Positions 1 to 12,330 of a stretch of DNA of 64,000 nucleotides are shown here, one piece after another. This DNA comes from Lutraria lutraria. Its lineage: Eukaryota; Mollusca; Bivalvia; Venerida; Mactridae. Position numbers and translations under genes: made by a program. How positions within the stretch are numbered: position 1 is the stretch's first letter; each line of letters opens with the position of its first letter. Below the pieces are notes generated by a model, which was not told the origin of the DNA, made no database searches, and saw only the letters and a list, made by a program, of their open reading frames with translations. The stretch lies in the NCBI GenBank assembly GCA_964023205.1, contig OZ026835.1, positions 8,576,414 through 8,640,413 of the forward strand, read 5' to 3'.

Positions 1-550
1 CCCCAAAAAAATGTTCCGAAAAAATGTTCTCATCTATATCAACCAATTCAACTCCAAAATGTCTAAACAATATCTGAGGAGACTCTGATAAATTGAACAT
101 TAGACAAACCAGATAGAAAGAGGCATGAAGTATACTAGATTGGAAAAAGCAACAAATGTTATTATAGATATGTATCAGGGGATTAACAATAGCAGACGAC
201 ATGTGTACATGGCAATAAAAACGTACAATTGTATTAATATAAGCATTGCTAGCTTGCAAAACTATTTTTATACCATTCAATGGAATATTTTTGGCTGTGC
301 CAGAACAATAACTATCATTATGGGACTTTGGCTGAGCCATATTTAGATGTGTTCTAAGCATTTATACGTCATAATATTCATGTTTACTGTCACAAAAGAA
401 GAAATGTATAAAACATAATAGCTACAGATATGCAAGTAACAAAGACAACTATCGTACAATCTATCATGCTTCAGTTTTATTTCCCTCATGTTACAGAACC
501 ACAAACAGAAACCATGTTTAAACATTATGAGAACAGAGAAAAGCAGGGCT
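1..550. other. AT-rich non-coding DNA
   Basis: I see no splice-flanked open frame, RNA-like fold or repeat here. The short open frames have biased AT-rich codons and no recognisable motif. Confidence 0.5.
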
Positions 551-745
551 GGATTGGTGGTGTAGTTGTAACGCACTGGACTACCAACTAAAACGATGTG
601 GGTTCAAATTTCCTCTCCACCTCCACGATATTTTAGGGACGTTTTTCAAGGTTCCCAACCAAATATTTCCGAGCCTTAGGTTACTACTGTGTTAGGAAAA
701 TCACAGGAAACACTTGCGCGTCTGTGCTTTACAATTGGCACAAAA
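551..745 (+). repeat. tRNA-derived SINE, family A, degenerate
   Basis: The head resembles a tRNA: 'taacgcactggactaccaac' followed by a box-B-like 'gggttcaaatt'. It continues with 'ttagggacgtttttcaaggt', 'ccaacc' and 'gtgctttac', the same order of blocks found in the longer copy at 23.14-23.45 kb and, inverted, at 39.03-39.30 kb. SINEs are non-coding retroposons moved by LINE enzymes. This copy is degraded and lacks the final 'gggccgttaaac' block. Confidence 0.6.
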
Positions 746-1374
746 AAAAAACAGGAAAAATTATTTGAAGAAATAAAAAGGGATACAAATTGATTTTAAA
801 AATTCCACAATTTTAAAGAACTGCAAACTCAGGTCATCATTCTGTGCTTTGTTTTGCAAAGAGGACAAGATTTTCGCTTTATTAATTACACACAAACATT
901 ACCTGAATGCTTAATTTTCAATCAATACAATGCTTCAACCAGAATTCAATTTTCACATACAATTCTGAAGTCAGTAAATTCACCAGATCTATGTAATTCT
1001 CAAATACATCTTGCACAACAACAAATATTTACAAACCTCATATAAGATTACCAGAATTTGTATTTTAAATTACACAAAGCTTTTTTTTCAGTCATACAAA
1101 TCTTAGTGGTTATGTGACCAAAGCTTTTAACAATGTGTAAGTGAGCAGGTAGGCATTTTTTGTTAACATTATTATTAGGCTTGTACTGGAAACAAAAAAG
1201 CAAGAATAAAGAACAAACAAAATTTTTAGTCAAATTCACTAAAGAAACCCTTGTGTAAGGACATTGTTGGAGAGGTGTGACTGAAAACTGACAATTTTTT
1301 ATGGATGGCTTTAACATGTACTTCTTTAAGACTAGTTACCAAATAACTTATTTCTTACTAAGTAACATTTTATT
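746..1374. other. AT-rich non-coding DNA
   Basis: Nothing supportable. An 89-codon minus-strand frame (1048-1317) is Cys- and Lys-rich without a recognisable domain and is probably chance. Confidence 0.45.
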
Positions 1375-1565
1375 AAATGAATGGTAGACTTTCATTGTAT
1401 TCATGGTATTCATTGAATGGCCAACTTTCAAGTATTCATGTCAATAAGATTTCATTGAATGGCCAACTTTCATATATTCATGTAATTTAAAATCTCATTG
1501 AATGGCCGACTTTCAGGTATTCATGTCAATAAAATTTTGTTGAATGGTCAACTTTCATGCCATTT
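1375..1565. repeat. 42-43 bp tandem repeat, about 4 copies
   Basis: The phrase 'ttgaatggccaactttca' recurs at 1412, 1454, 1497 and (diverged) 1540, giving a 42-43 bp period. Each unit then has 'attcatgtcaataa' or a variant. It is a short degenerate minisatellite with no coding potential. Confidence 0.85.
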
Positions 1566-3145
1566 AGAAGTTTTACACTGAGAAGGCATACTCTATCCAT
1601 AAAAATACCCTATTTCAAGTAAACAGCGAAGAATATAGTAGAAGAATATAGTAAACATCATTGGAGAAGAAAATTTCCCCATAAAACAGAGAAATAGATC
1701 AAGGAAAGAAAACAAAGAAACAATGAATACAATAACTGCAAGGAATAATCCAGCCAGTATCTTAAGAGTGAGATTCATGAAAGGTGATTGCACTCAGAAG
1801 ATTCTTCCAATGACATACTTCTTTCATAACAATAAGGCTTTTTCTAAAGGTATAACAAAAGCGTTTCTGCAGCCACAGAGCCAAGATAATTCCTGGAGAA
1901 ATTCTGCACTCTTTAAAATACAATAAAAGGTAGGGAATTACTGAGTTCAGATTGAGTGTAATATTGGGTAAAATAAGAACAATAAAGTGAAGTTTTACAA
2001 CTTAATAAGTATGATATTACAACAAACAGTGTCTTACCTGTAAATTTAATTTGATGAAAAAATATGCTAAAAATGTTTGATATTTCGTAACAATGCAGAT
2101 ATAAAGCTGTTTTAAAAGCTCTAACAAATAGAAACTAACAATGAACGCCAAAGAAGATTAAAGACGCAATTAATAACTAAAAGAAGATAATGTTCATGTT
2201 ATAACAAACTCATCTGGCACTGTGGTAAACAGGAAAAAACATACAACACTCTAGATGCCTCATGCAGATTATGGATAATCACTATTACAGTAGGCAGTTA
2301 ATTACTTTATAATACAGAAAACATAGAAGATGTATATATATCACAAAGAACTGGTACAGGAAAAACTTTGTGTATAGGTAAACATAACACAAAGTTGATT
2401 ATTAGGCAAATCTCAACAGAAATTAGCTGAAAAAAAGAGGTCTATCAATTTATTAAGCATTAACGGCATAAGGTATGTTAAATTATTTATGAGAAAATAG
2501 ACAGAAAATTCAGTATTGCAACAATTCGGGAACATTATTAAATGCCTAAACTCAAAGGTAGGCAATTAAAGACGATATCTGTCAATCAAAGTGTTATTTG
2601 AGTAATAGTAAATAATTCAACATACAATGTAAGATTAATCTCACAACACTACTCTAGCACAGAATGATGATTGTATGATTGTTAATGCAAGTTTACTGTC
2701 AGCTTGATAAACTGACAAGGAGATATTGCTGTCATAGGGTAGCACAATCTTTTAATATTCCGGCTTGACTGAGATTTTGCAGTGATCAAAATAAATCCTG
2801 CTTAAATAAGTGTATTGCTAGGTAAACCCAGAAAGTAGGTCTTTGTGTGTGATTGACATAATTTCAAACAATTTATATCACAAAAGATGTAAGATTAAGA
2901 GGTGTGAAATATTTAACTAAACCTATTGAACCCTACAGTCACACTATCTACAATGGCCAAATGTCAAAAATATTTTGAAAATCAGATTTTTTACACTTCA
3001 TTGCACTGACCATTGTACTGGTTTTAAACAATGTGCTATTATTTCATACTGCTTGACAGTGCACATAAATTTATCACATTCTCACCAAAAGATTGAAATA
3101 GGTCTTGATTTTTATAACATGAGATTGAAACAAGAGAATGAACTG
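1566..3145. other. AT-rich non-coding DNA
   Basis: No exon, RNA gene or clear repeat seen. The open frames near 1593-1926 overlap on both strands and carry no motif. Confidence 0.45.
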
Positions 3146-3149
3146 CAGT

Positions 3150-3460
3150 ATCATAACATGACACAGTACTTAAATCTCGAAAGTTTGTACAGCAATCTCA
3201 TGACATGACACAGTACTCAAATCTTGAAAGATTGTACTGAAATCTCATAACATGACACAGTACTCAAATCTCATGAGATTGTACAGATTTCTCATAACAT
3301 GACACAGTACTCAAATCTCGAGTGATTGCACTGAAATCTCATAACATGACACAGTACTCAAATCTCATGAGATTGTACTGTAATCTCATAACAGAAGATT
3401 GTACTGAAATCTCATAACATGACACAAACTAAAATCTCATGAGATTGTACTGAAATACAT
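3150..3460. repeat. 47-bp tandem repeat with internal palindrome
   Basis: 'cataacatgacacagtactc' (or one-base variants) starts at 3152, 3199, 3246, 3293 and 3340, exactly 47 bp apart. Copies at 3387 and 3413 are truncated. Several units carry the palindrome 'aatctcatgagatt', so the array could form small hairpins. Confidence 0.9.
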
Positions 3461-5480
3461 AATTTTCAGAAGTTGCTATTCTTCTAAATTTCACGGCAAT
3501 ACTGACTTTAAAATGCTTTCTTGAAAAACATAAAAAATTCACACAATTCTCGAACTTCTGTTTTATTCGAACATTGCCACTAATACATTCAATCAATGGG
3601 GATTCCTAGACCTTACTTAAGTAGTTCAAACACATGAACCAGAATTACAATCACAGTTGGAATGTCTTCAAACTAAAGAAACATTGCTCAGTTCTGCCCC
3701 CCCCCCTCCCTTGAAAAGAAAGCATTCAGAGTTATATTATAGTCAAACAAGAACATAAAACATTTGTTTTTCATTAAGCTCTAGTAAACTTATAGTAATT
3801 TAAAGATGATTTAAACAAAGACTTGAACGCCAACAGCAATCTGAAATCAGGTGGAATTTTTGCTGTTTTATTCCATTTAAAGGTACCTGGTGTATAATAC
3901 TGTATACGTTGAAATTTTGGCCCGTTGTTTATTGCTTAATGTATGTAAGACATATACAGTAACTAAGGTGACAATAAAATAAGAAATTCTAGTTACATGC
4001 TGCAGACTTATTGTTCTATCTTTTATTGTCACGGATATGGTCAAAAATGGTAATAATGTAGTAATTACATAATTATAATTATTTAAGTCCCGAGGATTTA
4101 TTGTATCCGTGTTAAGCTATATATCAATTAATACAATTGTATTATAGTATCTTTTATTGTACCTTTTTCCAGGCAAAATCTTAGTAGAAAATGTTAATCA
4201 AAGTAAACAAATCAAAACCTCAGTTTTAATGATTCAGGATTTCGAAATTCTTGATAAGATTATTGCAAAAATCAACAAATTTTGGATTTCAAGATTAAAA
4301 TTCAGATGGACTCCTTTTTTTCAAACTTGTAAGAACTGTTATATGAATTTTAGGTACCAATAAAATTGCACACAGAATCTGACTTAAAATTTACACGCAC
4401 GCCAAAATGAACCAACTTTAATACAGATAATTGTAATAACGTCGTACAATTTTCTATTTTAAAATTTAAACAACATTTTAAAACCAATTAAAAGTATGGA
4501 ACTAATTTTCTTTGTGTGAGTTTTAATTAGCAGAATATGTTCTCTACCACATACTTCAAGCTGTGCTTGTTTTAACTGATACTGAAATCTAAATATATTT
4601 AATCGAGTTACTGTCAGATTAAAGATAACGCTTCTTCTGATTGGTCAATAAAATATTCTATCAACACTGATTGGAGGACCAATTTAATTTCAGTACCATT
4701 TTCATGTAACGTTAAACCAATTAAAAATGTACTAACTTTTAATTTTACTAAATTTATAATAACATAGATTTTACTACTACTTCATATTAGCAGACAATGT
4801 CAATTAAATATAAATATAATAAAGAAATCCTAAATCTATAATCTGTTTACATTTACAATACTTTGTATGTAGAGTTATTATTACTGATTTATGATACAGT
4901 ACGATGAAAATAATTATGTACCAGTCATATACAAGTCATACTGTTAATTTTTTCACAAATAAAAGGGATTTAGAACACAGATTCCTATCATCTTGACAGA
5001 TCAAATTCTGTTTAATTTCGATAGTAAGAATGTATAATTTTAGACAATTCCTTTCAAAAGCTTTTTATACCATTGTTATTATATATATAAAACTACTTCT
5101 ATTGTTATCAGCAGCCAATTTGAGTTTAAATATGAAAATTTCAACTTAACTTGTATTCTTGAAGATAAAATTACCTGAAAGCTATTATATTCATAAATAA
5201 AACAAACTCATATAGATTTATTATAACACTATAAAATACAGTAAAACTTTCATTCAAAGACCACTTCAGAATACAGATAATTTCATTATATCGACCACTT
5301 ATTTTTGGAACCATTCAAGATACTATGTCTGTGTATCTCAACTTGATAGTGAGACTATTACAACATTTAGCCCCCTTTTTTTCAAGCCCCTATGTTTGTC
5401 TTAATAATTACTCTTAATATCAAGGACTGTAATAAAGACAAAAATCCTTTTTTTTTTTTAAATAAATCCTCTACTTAATA
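3461..5480. other. AT-rich non-coding DNA
   Basis: A poly-C run with 'ccctccc' lies near 3697. Around 5238, 'tacagtaaaactttcattc' resembles one end of the MITE-like elements seen elsewhere in the window, but no matching second end was found. Nothing else is supportable. Confidence 0.45.
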
Positions 5481-5710
5481 TAACATGGGTCTTCCTTCAC
5501 GATTTAAACTGGCAAATTCGCCAAGCAACCCTGGCTATTGTTATAACCTTAATAGACGAACAGACAGACATAATGTACCCCTGCAGCGTTTAGATGCCAG
5601 GGGGGGGGGGCAATTCAACAACAACAAAAAACTAAATATTATTTCAATTCTTGTAGTAACAAACCTGAAAGTTATCTGCATTGGGTTACCAGAATTTATG
5701 GCATAAAAGT
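5481..5710. other. Unclassified segment with a G10 run
   Basis: This stretch is less AT-rich than its surroundings ('gccaagcaaccctggctatt', then ten G residues near 5600). It may be a dispersed repeat fragment. The 73-codon open frame through it contains the homopolymer and is not a convincing gene. Confidence 0.3.
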
Positions 5711-6009
5711 ATGATTATCAAGTCAGCAGATAAATATCTAACCAAACATTTATATTGACCTCCCAATTTTTGCTAGCTTGTTAATTTGCCTATAATTACA
5801 TGCAAATATTTAATTTCAGGTTTTTACTACTTGCTTAAATTGAGGTTTTCAATCAATTAGCACTTCTTTCCTGATTATAAAATACAATACAGGTTACAAC
5901 ATAAATAACATATTTAAAGAAGTAATGGACTAAGAGAAACTAGCACTGTCACAGAGACTTTAATACTCCTGTCGCCGCTTTGACACTAAGAATGCAATAG
6001 TACACTATA

Positions 6010-6425
6010 CAGCTAGGTTCAAGGGGACATAACTCTGCAATGAGTGGATCACTGGGCCTGAATATTGTGTCTTGCACATGTACATTTCATATTGATAATA
6101 TATTTAAAGTTTCAATTCAATCCCTTGAAAAATGTGGAAGTAGTTCGCTCCACAAACTAAGACTACCATTCTTCACAATATGGCTAAGTTCAAGGGCACA
6201 TAACTCTGGAGTGATTGAATTGCTGGGAATGGAAATTGTGTCTTGGACATCTACACTTCATGGTGATAATATATTTCAAGTTTCATTTCAATCCCTTAAA
6301 GAATGTGGAAGTAACAAACTTGTGATATTCTATGCAGACGGACGTACAGACCAACCGTCTGACAGAGTGACTCCAATATACCCCCTCTCAAACTTTGTTT
6401 GCAGTGGTATAATAATTAGCAGTGA
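6010..6425 (+). repeat. Tandem-core bivalve-type element, two 171-bp cores
   Basis: 'gttcaagggg' with 'cataactctg' occurs at 6017 and 6188, giving two cores about 171 bp apart. Both contain 'ttgtgtctt', 'tttcatattgataatatatt' (variant in the second) and 'tttcaattcaatccctt'. The right flank is a decayed ACGG-type stretch ('cagacggacgtacagaccaa') followed by 'gactccaatatacccc' and 'ggtataataa'. Left flank, tandem cores and ACGG-like right flank match the Pearl-type layout described in bivalves. The name is from memory. Confidence 0.65.
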
Positions 6426-6429
6426 AGTA

Positions 6430-9400
6430 AACCAATATTGCTAATTTTTAATGAAAGTGAGAAATAAACTTACAATAATTTAATATATAACATAGATTCA
6501 AACATGAAAACTTTCTGTTTTATACAAACAAGGACAAATTTACAGAGCACATTTAGCCTAACTAAATGACCTTACATTCTTCATGACCTGTAAAATTCAT
6601 TTCCCCCTAAGTTCTTGGCCAACTTTTTTTCTGCCAACCCTAAATTTACTTCAGTCTAGGTCAATATTTTTCTTGCTGGTGTTTTGAATTTATATGAACT
6701 AAATCTCTAAAATAAAATATCATTAATTCTACAGAAAAGTAATTGAACTAAAAAAATTACATTTGATAAAAAGTACTGACATTACCTACCAAACTTATAT
6801 TTCTTAAGGATTTTAACAAAAAACAGAAATTTCATTTTGGCCTAATTAAAATACATTTAAAATCCTTTATTATATAATAGTGATATCTGTCATAACTTTA
6901 GTCCAAAATTTAACATACAAGATTTTTTTTCAACATGCCCGTTACACACATTTACCATACTATCATTATCAAAATTGTTAATGTATTTTCAACTCCATGA
7001 CAACTAAAATAAATAAATAAATGGCTAAATAAATAATGAAAAAAAAAGATAAAATTAAATCAATAAAACTATAGCTGATAAAAGTAAACAATAAACAATT
7101 TTTGAAAACACTTTACCTCACCGCAACATGTACATGTATATAAAAAGTATACATCAATTTGTTATTTTTTAAAAATCACATTACTTCACAGACATGTATA
7201 TACTCACATGATTATAGATCAGCCTTATACATTAGGGTCCAATATTGTCGCGTAGTTTCCCAATCCAAACAAGACAACTTTAGAGTCATTCCTTAATTGA
7301 CAAGTGTCCTTAGAAATTCACTATCTTCTCTGTCCTTACAAATTCACAATCTTCCAATTAACTTGCCTCTGACACACATATCGAGTGATACAAAATCATT
7401 TTAACTTCTTGAATTCCAGTCAGAATGAGAACTTTAAGCACGGTGAGTTCGTTGGAAGAAAATCCTTTTGTAAAATCTCAGTATAAAAGATGAGATCAAT
7501 CTCACGTTTAGTTTTTCAATGGCTTGGTTTAATCTCAGCGTGTTAGTCTCTCAATCAAACATTCCCAAACCATAACAACAGTAATAACATATTTTCGTGA
7601 CTCTATCGGATTTAAGTTGAATTTCTGGTGTATTCAATATTGATCGTCCAAACGAAACCCTGTTTCCTTTGCTTTGAATGGAATCATTTATAGGATAGTA
7701 AAATCCCATCTAAGTTGTTTTCACTTTGTAAAAGTACAAAATTGTTTTTATTTCATTACCGTACTTGAAAAACTACCGACATGAAAAAAAACACTTAAAA
7801 CAAACCCATGGCCGATCTATAATCTATTGTTAAGCACTGAGTTAGGAATGTTACACCAGTATAGCTTATGTACACCAGCTAGTACTAGCAATCTTGTGTT
7901 GGGACTTCTACCTTTCTCAATTCTCTGCTTCGATACCGACAAGAGAGCACAAAAGAACCAATAACTAAGTGTTATAACAGTCGACATACACAGGTTGGAG
8001 AAAAATCATTTCAACGATAGAATGGTACGAAGTCACTGAAGGAAAATCGTAACCAGTATTCTAACGAGGAAGTCAATGTTACATTATCATCTCCTTACAT
8101 AAAGTTTCACTTGTACTGTATAATATTGCATCGATTTTGAAGAAAATGATTTGCAAATAATACTGAACAGATTCTAAAATATAGAGAACCCATAGAGTTC
8201 ATTATGAAAATTTTCCCTCCATAAAGTAAATGTTTTGAATGCATATACATTATAGCTTAAACGGGTATTATATTTGAAGTCTATGATTGAAAACAAGCTA
8301 ATTATAGCTGAATTATGTAAGTGTCTGCACAAAAAATATGGTTCACCAGGTAACCAGATATGTCTTTTTTTCTGGCGATATTAAACATAAAAAAAATCAA
8401 AGCTAAACTCAAACTTAAACTCAAATCATATTAATTTTGTAATGTGCTATAAATGACATTTTACTTTTCATAATACATGTACAACATTAATTAAAAATGA
8501 GTACTTTTTGTATTTAGTAAATAAACAAGACGCTGCATTCAATAAAAGTATATACCCCCAAGAGCATAAAAAAATAAGTCTTAATAATCATACTGTAATA
8601 AGGACAAAAGCACATGGTATTAATCATATAAATCACAATAATATAATTCTTACTCATAGGCATATTAAATGTGTCAACAACAGTCACATCTTGTAAATTG
8701 ATACTAATTAATCTTTTTAACTGCAGATTAGCATTACCATAACAAATTAATTAATCCATATTATTTAATGATTTAACAAACAGTTCAGAAAATAACACAA
8801 AACAAAATTAATCTGATGTTGTGTTTTATTCTTTCCTTCACATTTACTTATGATACTTATATAAGATAAGTAGTTCTGCCAATTAACCCAAGAAATGTTT
8901 GATAAACATTTCCTGAAGCAAATACATAAGTATTGACATGTTACTTTCCTTAATTCCAAACTATTAACTTCATTTCTGAACCTTTAGGTTGCTATGAACT
9001 CTGCAAGCATCTAAAGATCCAGATTTAATGATCTATATATTGACCTGAATAAAATGTCACAATTATTATCCAAGCACTGAGGTACTCAACAGTCAAAATG
9101 GGACAGAATACTAAGTCAAGATTAAAATCATTCCAGATTTTCATGAACTCTGGATAAAGTTACAAAACTTGAGAGCAATCTTGTATCTTAAATCGCAATA
9201 TCTCAAATAATCTTAAATCTCAATAATATTCTGGTTAAAATATCACTGTCTAATGTTAAAAATTAATACGCTGATAGGGCTAAACAAATCCATGGGTCCA
9301 CTCGTAATTATGTGTAGAAATCAACTCAGGACAAGTTGAAATTGTTGTACATTAATTTAAAATTCTAACATTGCTATCATGAAAGAATTCAGTCAAATTC

Positions 9401-10430
9401 TGATTGATAGAGGCATATATAGAAACAATTTATATGCAGTCAAAATATGAGATTTGTGCATGGAGAACAATCTCAAAATTCACAACCTCAGATCAAGGTC
9501 ACAGACACCATGAAATGTGAACACTAAGATCAAGCATGATAATATAAGTGCTAAATTTACCATACAACTTGTTTCACAATTGACATTAAATATGTTCCCT
9601 GTGGAAGCATTCGGCACTGAGATGCATTCGGAGTAGAAATATACATAAAATTCAAGACGTAAAACAAGTTAACACAGACAAGATATCGCGGCAAATATTG
9701 ATGCCGAGAAACCCAAGACGCAGAGTAAAGAAAACATGTTTTTCATTTGTATACCAGTATACATCCTAAAGCAGTTTGTTTAAATTATTTCCCAATGATC
9801 AATACGTATGTTATTTCAATAAAAATAGATTCTAGTCGACATGGGACGGTAAAAAAGTGAAGCTTTCATGAATATTAAACATTATAAAACTTCTCCAAAT
9901 AATATAAGCTCATTATAGGAGCCATGGTGTCTTTTCTATATATTCCAAACAAATAATATTGTGTAAAATTTACAATAGGAAAACTTGCAAATAAAATATT
10001 ATCTATAATAACATAACATCTTTCGGGGATCAGGACTAATTAGAATTATTAATGAAAAAAGTTATTATATGTAATTTAACAAAATGAGAATATAGATATT
10101 ACCAGAAATTCATATTGCAATCATATCATAGGCAAATTTAGTTTCTAGGAATGCTGAAAGTTAAGATTTCATAAAACAGAAAGAGTATAAAGGGAAGTAA
10201 CTGTGATTCTATTTGTTCAATATCAAGGGAGATAATTTAGGCAAAGCTGCATGACTTCTAAACAAAGGTAAGTAATAATACAGGTTTGCCCACCAAATGA
10301 TTTGCAAATGTCTTTGTTCAAAGATTAATTAGGTTCAATACACCAATAAAATTAATGTGAGCTTAAGAGATCCAAAGTTACATGGTAGCCTAATAATCAT
10401 AAATCGGACCAAGATCACTTGATGTTGCTT
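6430..10430. other. AT-rich non-coding DNA
   Basis: Four kilobases with no convincing exon on either strand. 7240-8120 is slightly less AT-rich but contains no open frame with a motif. Scattered AT-rich microsatellite-like tracts ('aaataaataaat' near 7008) are present. Confidence 0.45.
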
Positions 10431-10436
10431 GAAGTG

Positions 10437-10562
10437 ATTGCTTACTACTGTTGATCAGGTTTGATTAAAATTAGGTCATTCAAGCATCATATATGCCAGT
10501 GCAAAATATGAAACAAATGAGTTCAATTGAAGCATATTCGAACATTATATATTTGTATGTAC
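10437..10562 (+). repeat. Unclassified dispersed element, copy 1
   Basis: About 125 bp match, as reverse complement, the stretch at 26040-26180. Shared blocks in order are 'ctactgttgat', 'aggtttgattaaaa', 'ggtcattcaag', 'gcaaa.tatgaaacaaatga', 'aagcat' and 'attatatatttgtat'. No terminal inverted repeat or tRNA-like head is obvious. It could be the end of a larger element or a short non-autonomous one. Confidence 0.65.
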
Positions 10563-10564
10563 AG

Positions 10565-11225
10565 ACCCTTCTAACAGCGAGTAAGTTCACAGACAAACTA
10601 ATCAAAGGACTGAAAGTATTGAACTTACATATTAAGACTTGTACTCAAACATGGAACAGGAAATAGTTTAAAAATTGCATGCCAGATGTAGAAAAAATAT
10701 AGAACTTTGGTGGTCCTCAATAAAATTCATGCGCACCAAGCAAGAGAGGAAATTATCAGTCTTCAAAAATTGCAGTGTTTAAAAAAGGTCAATAAAAACA
10801 GCTGGTTTCAAAAACATGTCTAATACAGGGTAGAACATTTTAAAATATTTATTAAATATTAAATAATTATAAATAAGAAATGACCAAAATCTAACAAAGT
10901 CAAAGGTCAGCACAAAAAAAGGGTCAGTGAGGAGCGGAAACAAGAAAGATTTCTTTTAACAACTAAAGCAATTTAATTCAAAAGAAGCAACATTTCACAA
11001 GTTTCAATTAAAATTCAATTTACCAAATAGTGTAGAAATTCAGGCCTATTCCTTGTGATTTATGTTCAATCAACCCGGTTTTGTGCTTTTGGGAAGAATA
11101 TGTCTTCATATTGTCAGCAAAATGGCAGGAGAAATGACTTTTAATTAAATGTTTCAGATGCAATGGAGCTATCTTGGAACCAAAAGCACCAAAAAAATTC
11201 AATTTATTTATGAGTAGAACTCAGT
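10565..11225. other. AT-rich non-coding DNA
   Basis: Around 10885-10940 a short phrase 'aaaaaaagggtcagt' recurs near 44195, suggesting a small dispersed repeat. Nothing else is supportable. Confidence 0.4.
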
Positions 11226-11229
11226 TTAA

Positions 11230-11350
11230 GTTAAGTTTTTTTAGGGGGTTTACGCCTGCTTTCAGCAGTATTTAGTTTATACACCCGCAAACAGATAATT
11301 TAACCAGTTTTTACCCACTTCTCCGCAAGTAACTACCAACTACACCACAT
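11230..11350. repeat. Dispersed repeat fragment (probable)
   Basis: 'gggggtttacgcctgctttc' then 'agcagtatttagtt' reads like a common molluscan dispersed repeat remembered from other bivalve sequence. I found no second copy in this window, so the call rests on memory only. Confidence 0.3.
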
Positions 11351-11584
11351 CTTTTGGTAGAATGTGGGTGTTTTAAATCATGCGGATTATAAATTTCCTC
11401 CGATGAGTCCTAAATTGAATTCAGAGATGTCTTCAACCATCCTAATATCTGCATATTTCAAGTTATAGCATTTAGGAAAATCTTAAAATCACATCATTTG
11501 TAACATGATCAGTATTTACCAGGACCAATTATTATCAGGACTTAAAACAAGTCCCATTTAATACTGACATAGTACTATCTATAC

Positions 11585-11765
11585 AGTCCAACCTGTGAAC
11601 AAAGGTCACCCTTACGAAAGGTATAAAATGGCCCTCATTGTCAGGTGGCCGTTATTTGGAGGTCATTTTGTTCTAAATAATCAATGAATGTTTTTAAAAG
11701 AATGACCATTATTTATATGGTGGCCTTTACTCTGTGGTGGATGCCATCACTGTGTTTATTTGCTG
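11585..11765 (+). mobile_element. MITE-like element, family 1, right end decayed
   Basis: It begins 'tacagtccaacctgtgaac' and continues with 'aaaggtcaccctta', 'aggtggccgttatttg', 'aggtcattttgttct', 'aataat' and 'ggtggcctttactc'. Reading 17920-18101 as reverse complement gives the same blocks in the same order, so these are two inverted copies of one element. Here the right terminal inverted repeat is unrecognisable after 'ggtggatgcc'. Confidence 0.7.
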
Positions 11766-12105
11766 TAAGAATAACAAAGCATATTTCATTGGTCAACATC
11801 ATAGAATTAGGCAAACAAATGCTAACTAAATGCTGTTTTAAGGAAGCTCGATTTATACAACAAGGGGCAATAACTTTTACCATTATAACACAAAAAGATT
11901 TCACAATTTTAAGAAGACTTGGCATTTTACAACACCATATCAAAATGCTAGTACTTCAAAAATCTCTGCCACTCAATAATCTAGTTTATACAGAAATTAA
12001 CAGTTTTTGTCATGTTCCAAGGAATGGATATCAAATTTCAAGATGGGTTTAAAGTCAGTTTCTGTGTGTACTTCAACCCTTAAACATAGGTTTGTTCAGT
12101 AAATT
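11766..12105. other. Non-coding DNA with overlapping chance frames
   Basis: Open frames of 122 codons (+) and 76 codons (-) overlap here. The plus frame runs through part of the MITE-like copy, and neither frame has a motif, splice context or stable composition. I do not call a gene. Confidence 0.4.
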
Positions 12106-12135
12106 TTGTTTGTTTGTTTGTTTGTTTGTTTGTTT
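12106..12135. repeat. (TTTG)n microsatellite
   Basis: About eight perfect tttg repeats abut the left end of the 12136-12330 element, as expected for the tail of a retroposed or A-rich-tailed element in minus orientation. Confidence 0.9.
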
Positions 12136-12330
12136 GTTTCAGTGGTGAATGACAAAAAGTTAGCCCTAAGGTTTTCGAGAAGAAGGGCAGGCCTTCTGGA
12201 GAACACTGGTTTAAACCTACGGAAACATAAAGTCAGCATTCATAGATAAGCATGGTTTACGTTTCCCAACCAAAGCTTATATACAGCTAACTGAAATGAT
12301 GTTGAAAAATGGTGCTGAAGCCACTGAAAC
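12136..12330. mobile_element. 195-bp element with 10-bp perfect TIRs
   Basis: It begins GTTTCAGTGG and ends CCACTGAAAC, a perfect 10-bp inverted repeat. The interior near the right end reads 'taactgaaatgatgttgaaa', resembling the 3' block of the SINE at 31.75 kb ('gactgaaataatgttgcaaa'). It may be a MITE or a SINE fragment. The (TTTG)n flank favours a retroposon tail and the inverted ends favour a DNA element. Confidence 0.45.

Noticed and set aside
3150..3460. CRISPR-like array
   Set aside because: The repeats are directly adjacent with no unique spacers, and the sequence is eukaryotic.
6040..6444. 134-codon plus-strand frame
   Set aside because: Coincides with the two 171-bp cores and right flank of a dispersed tandem-core element; no splice context or domain.
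11684..12052. 122-codon plus-strand frame
   Set aside because: Overlaps a MITE-like element and an antisense frame; no motif.
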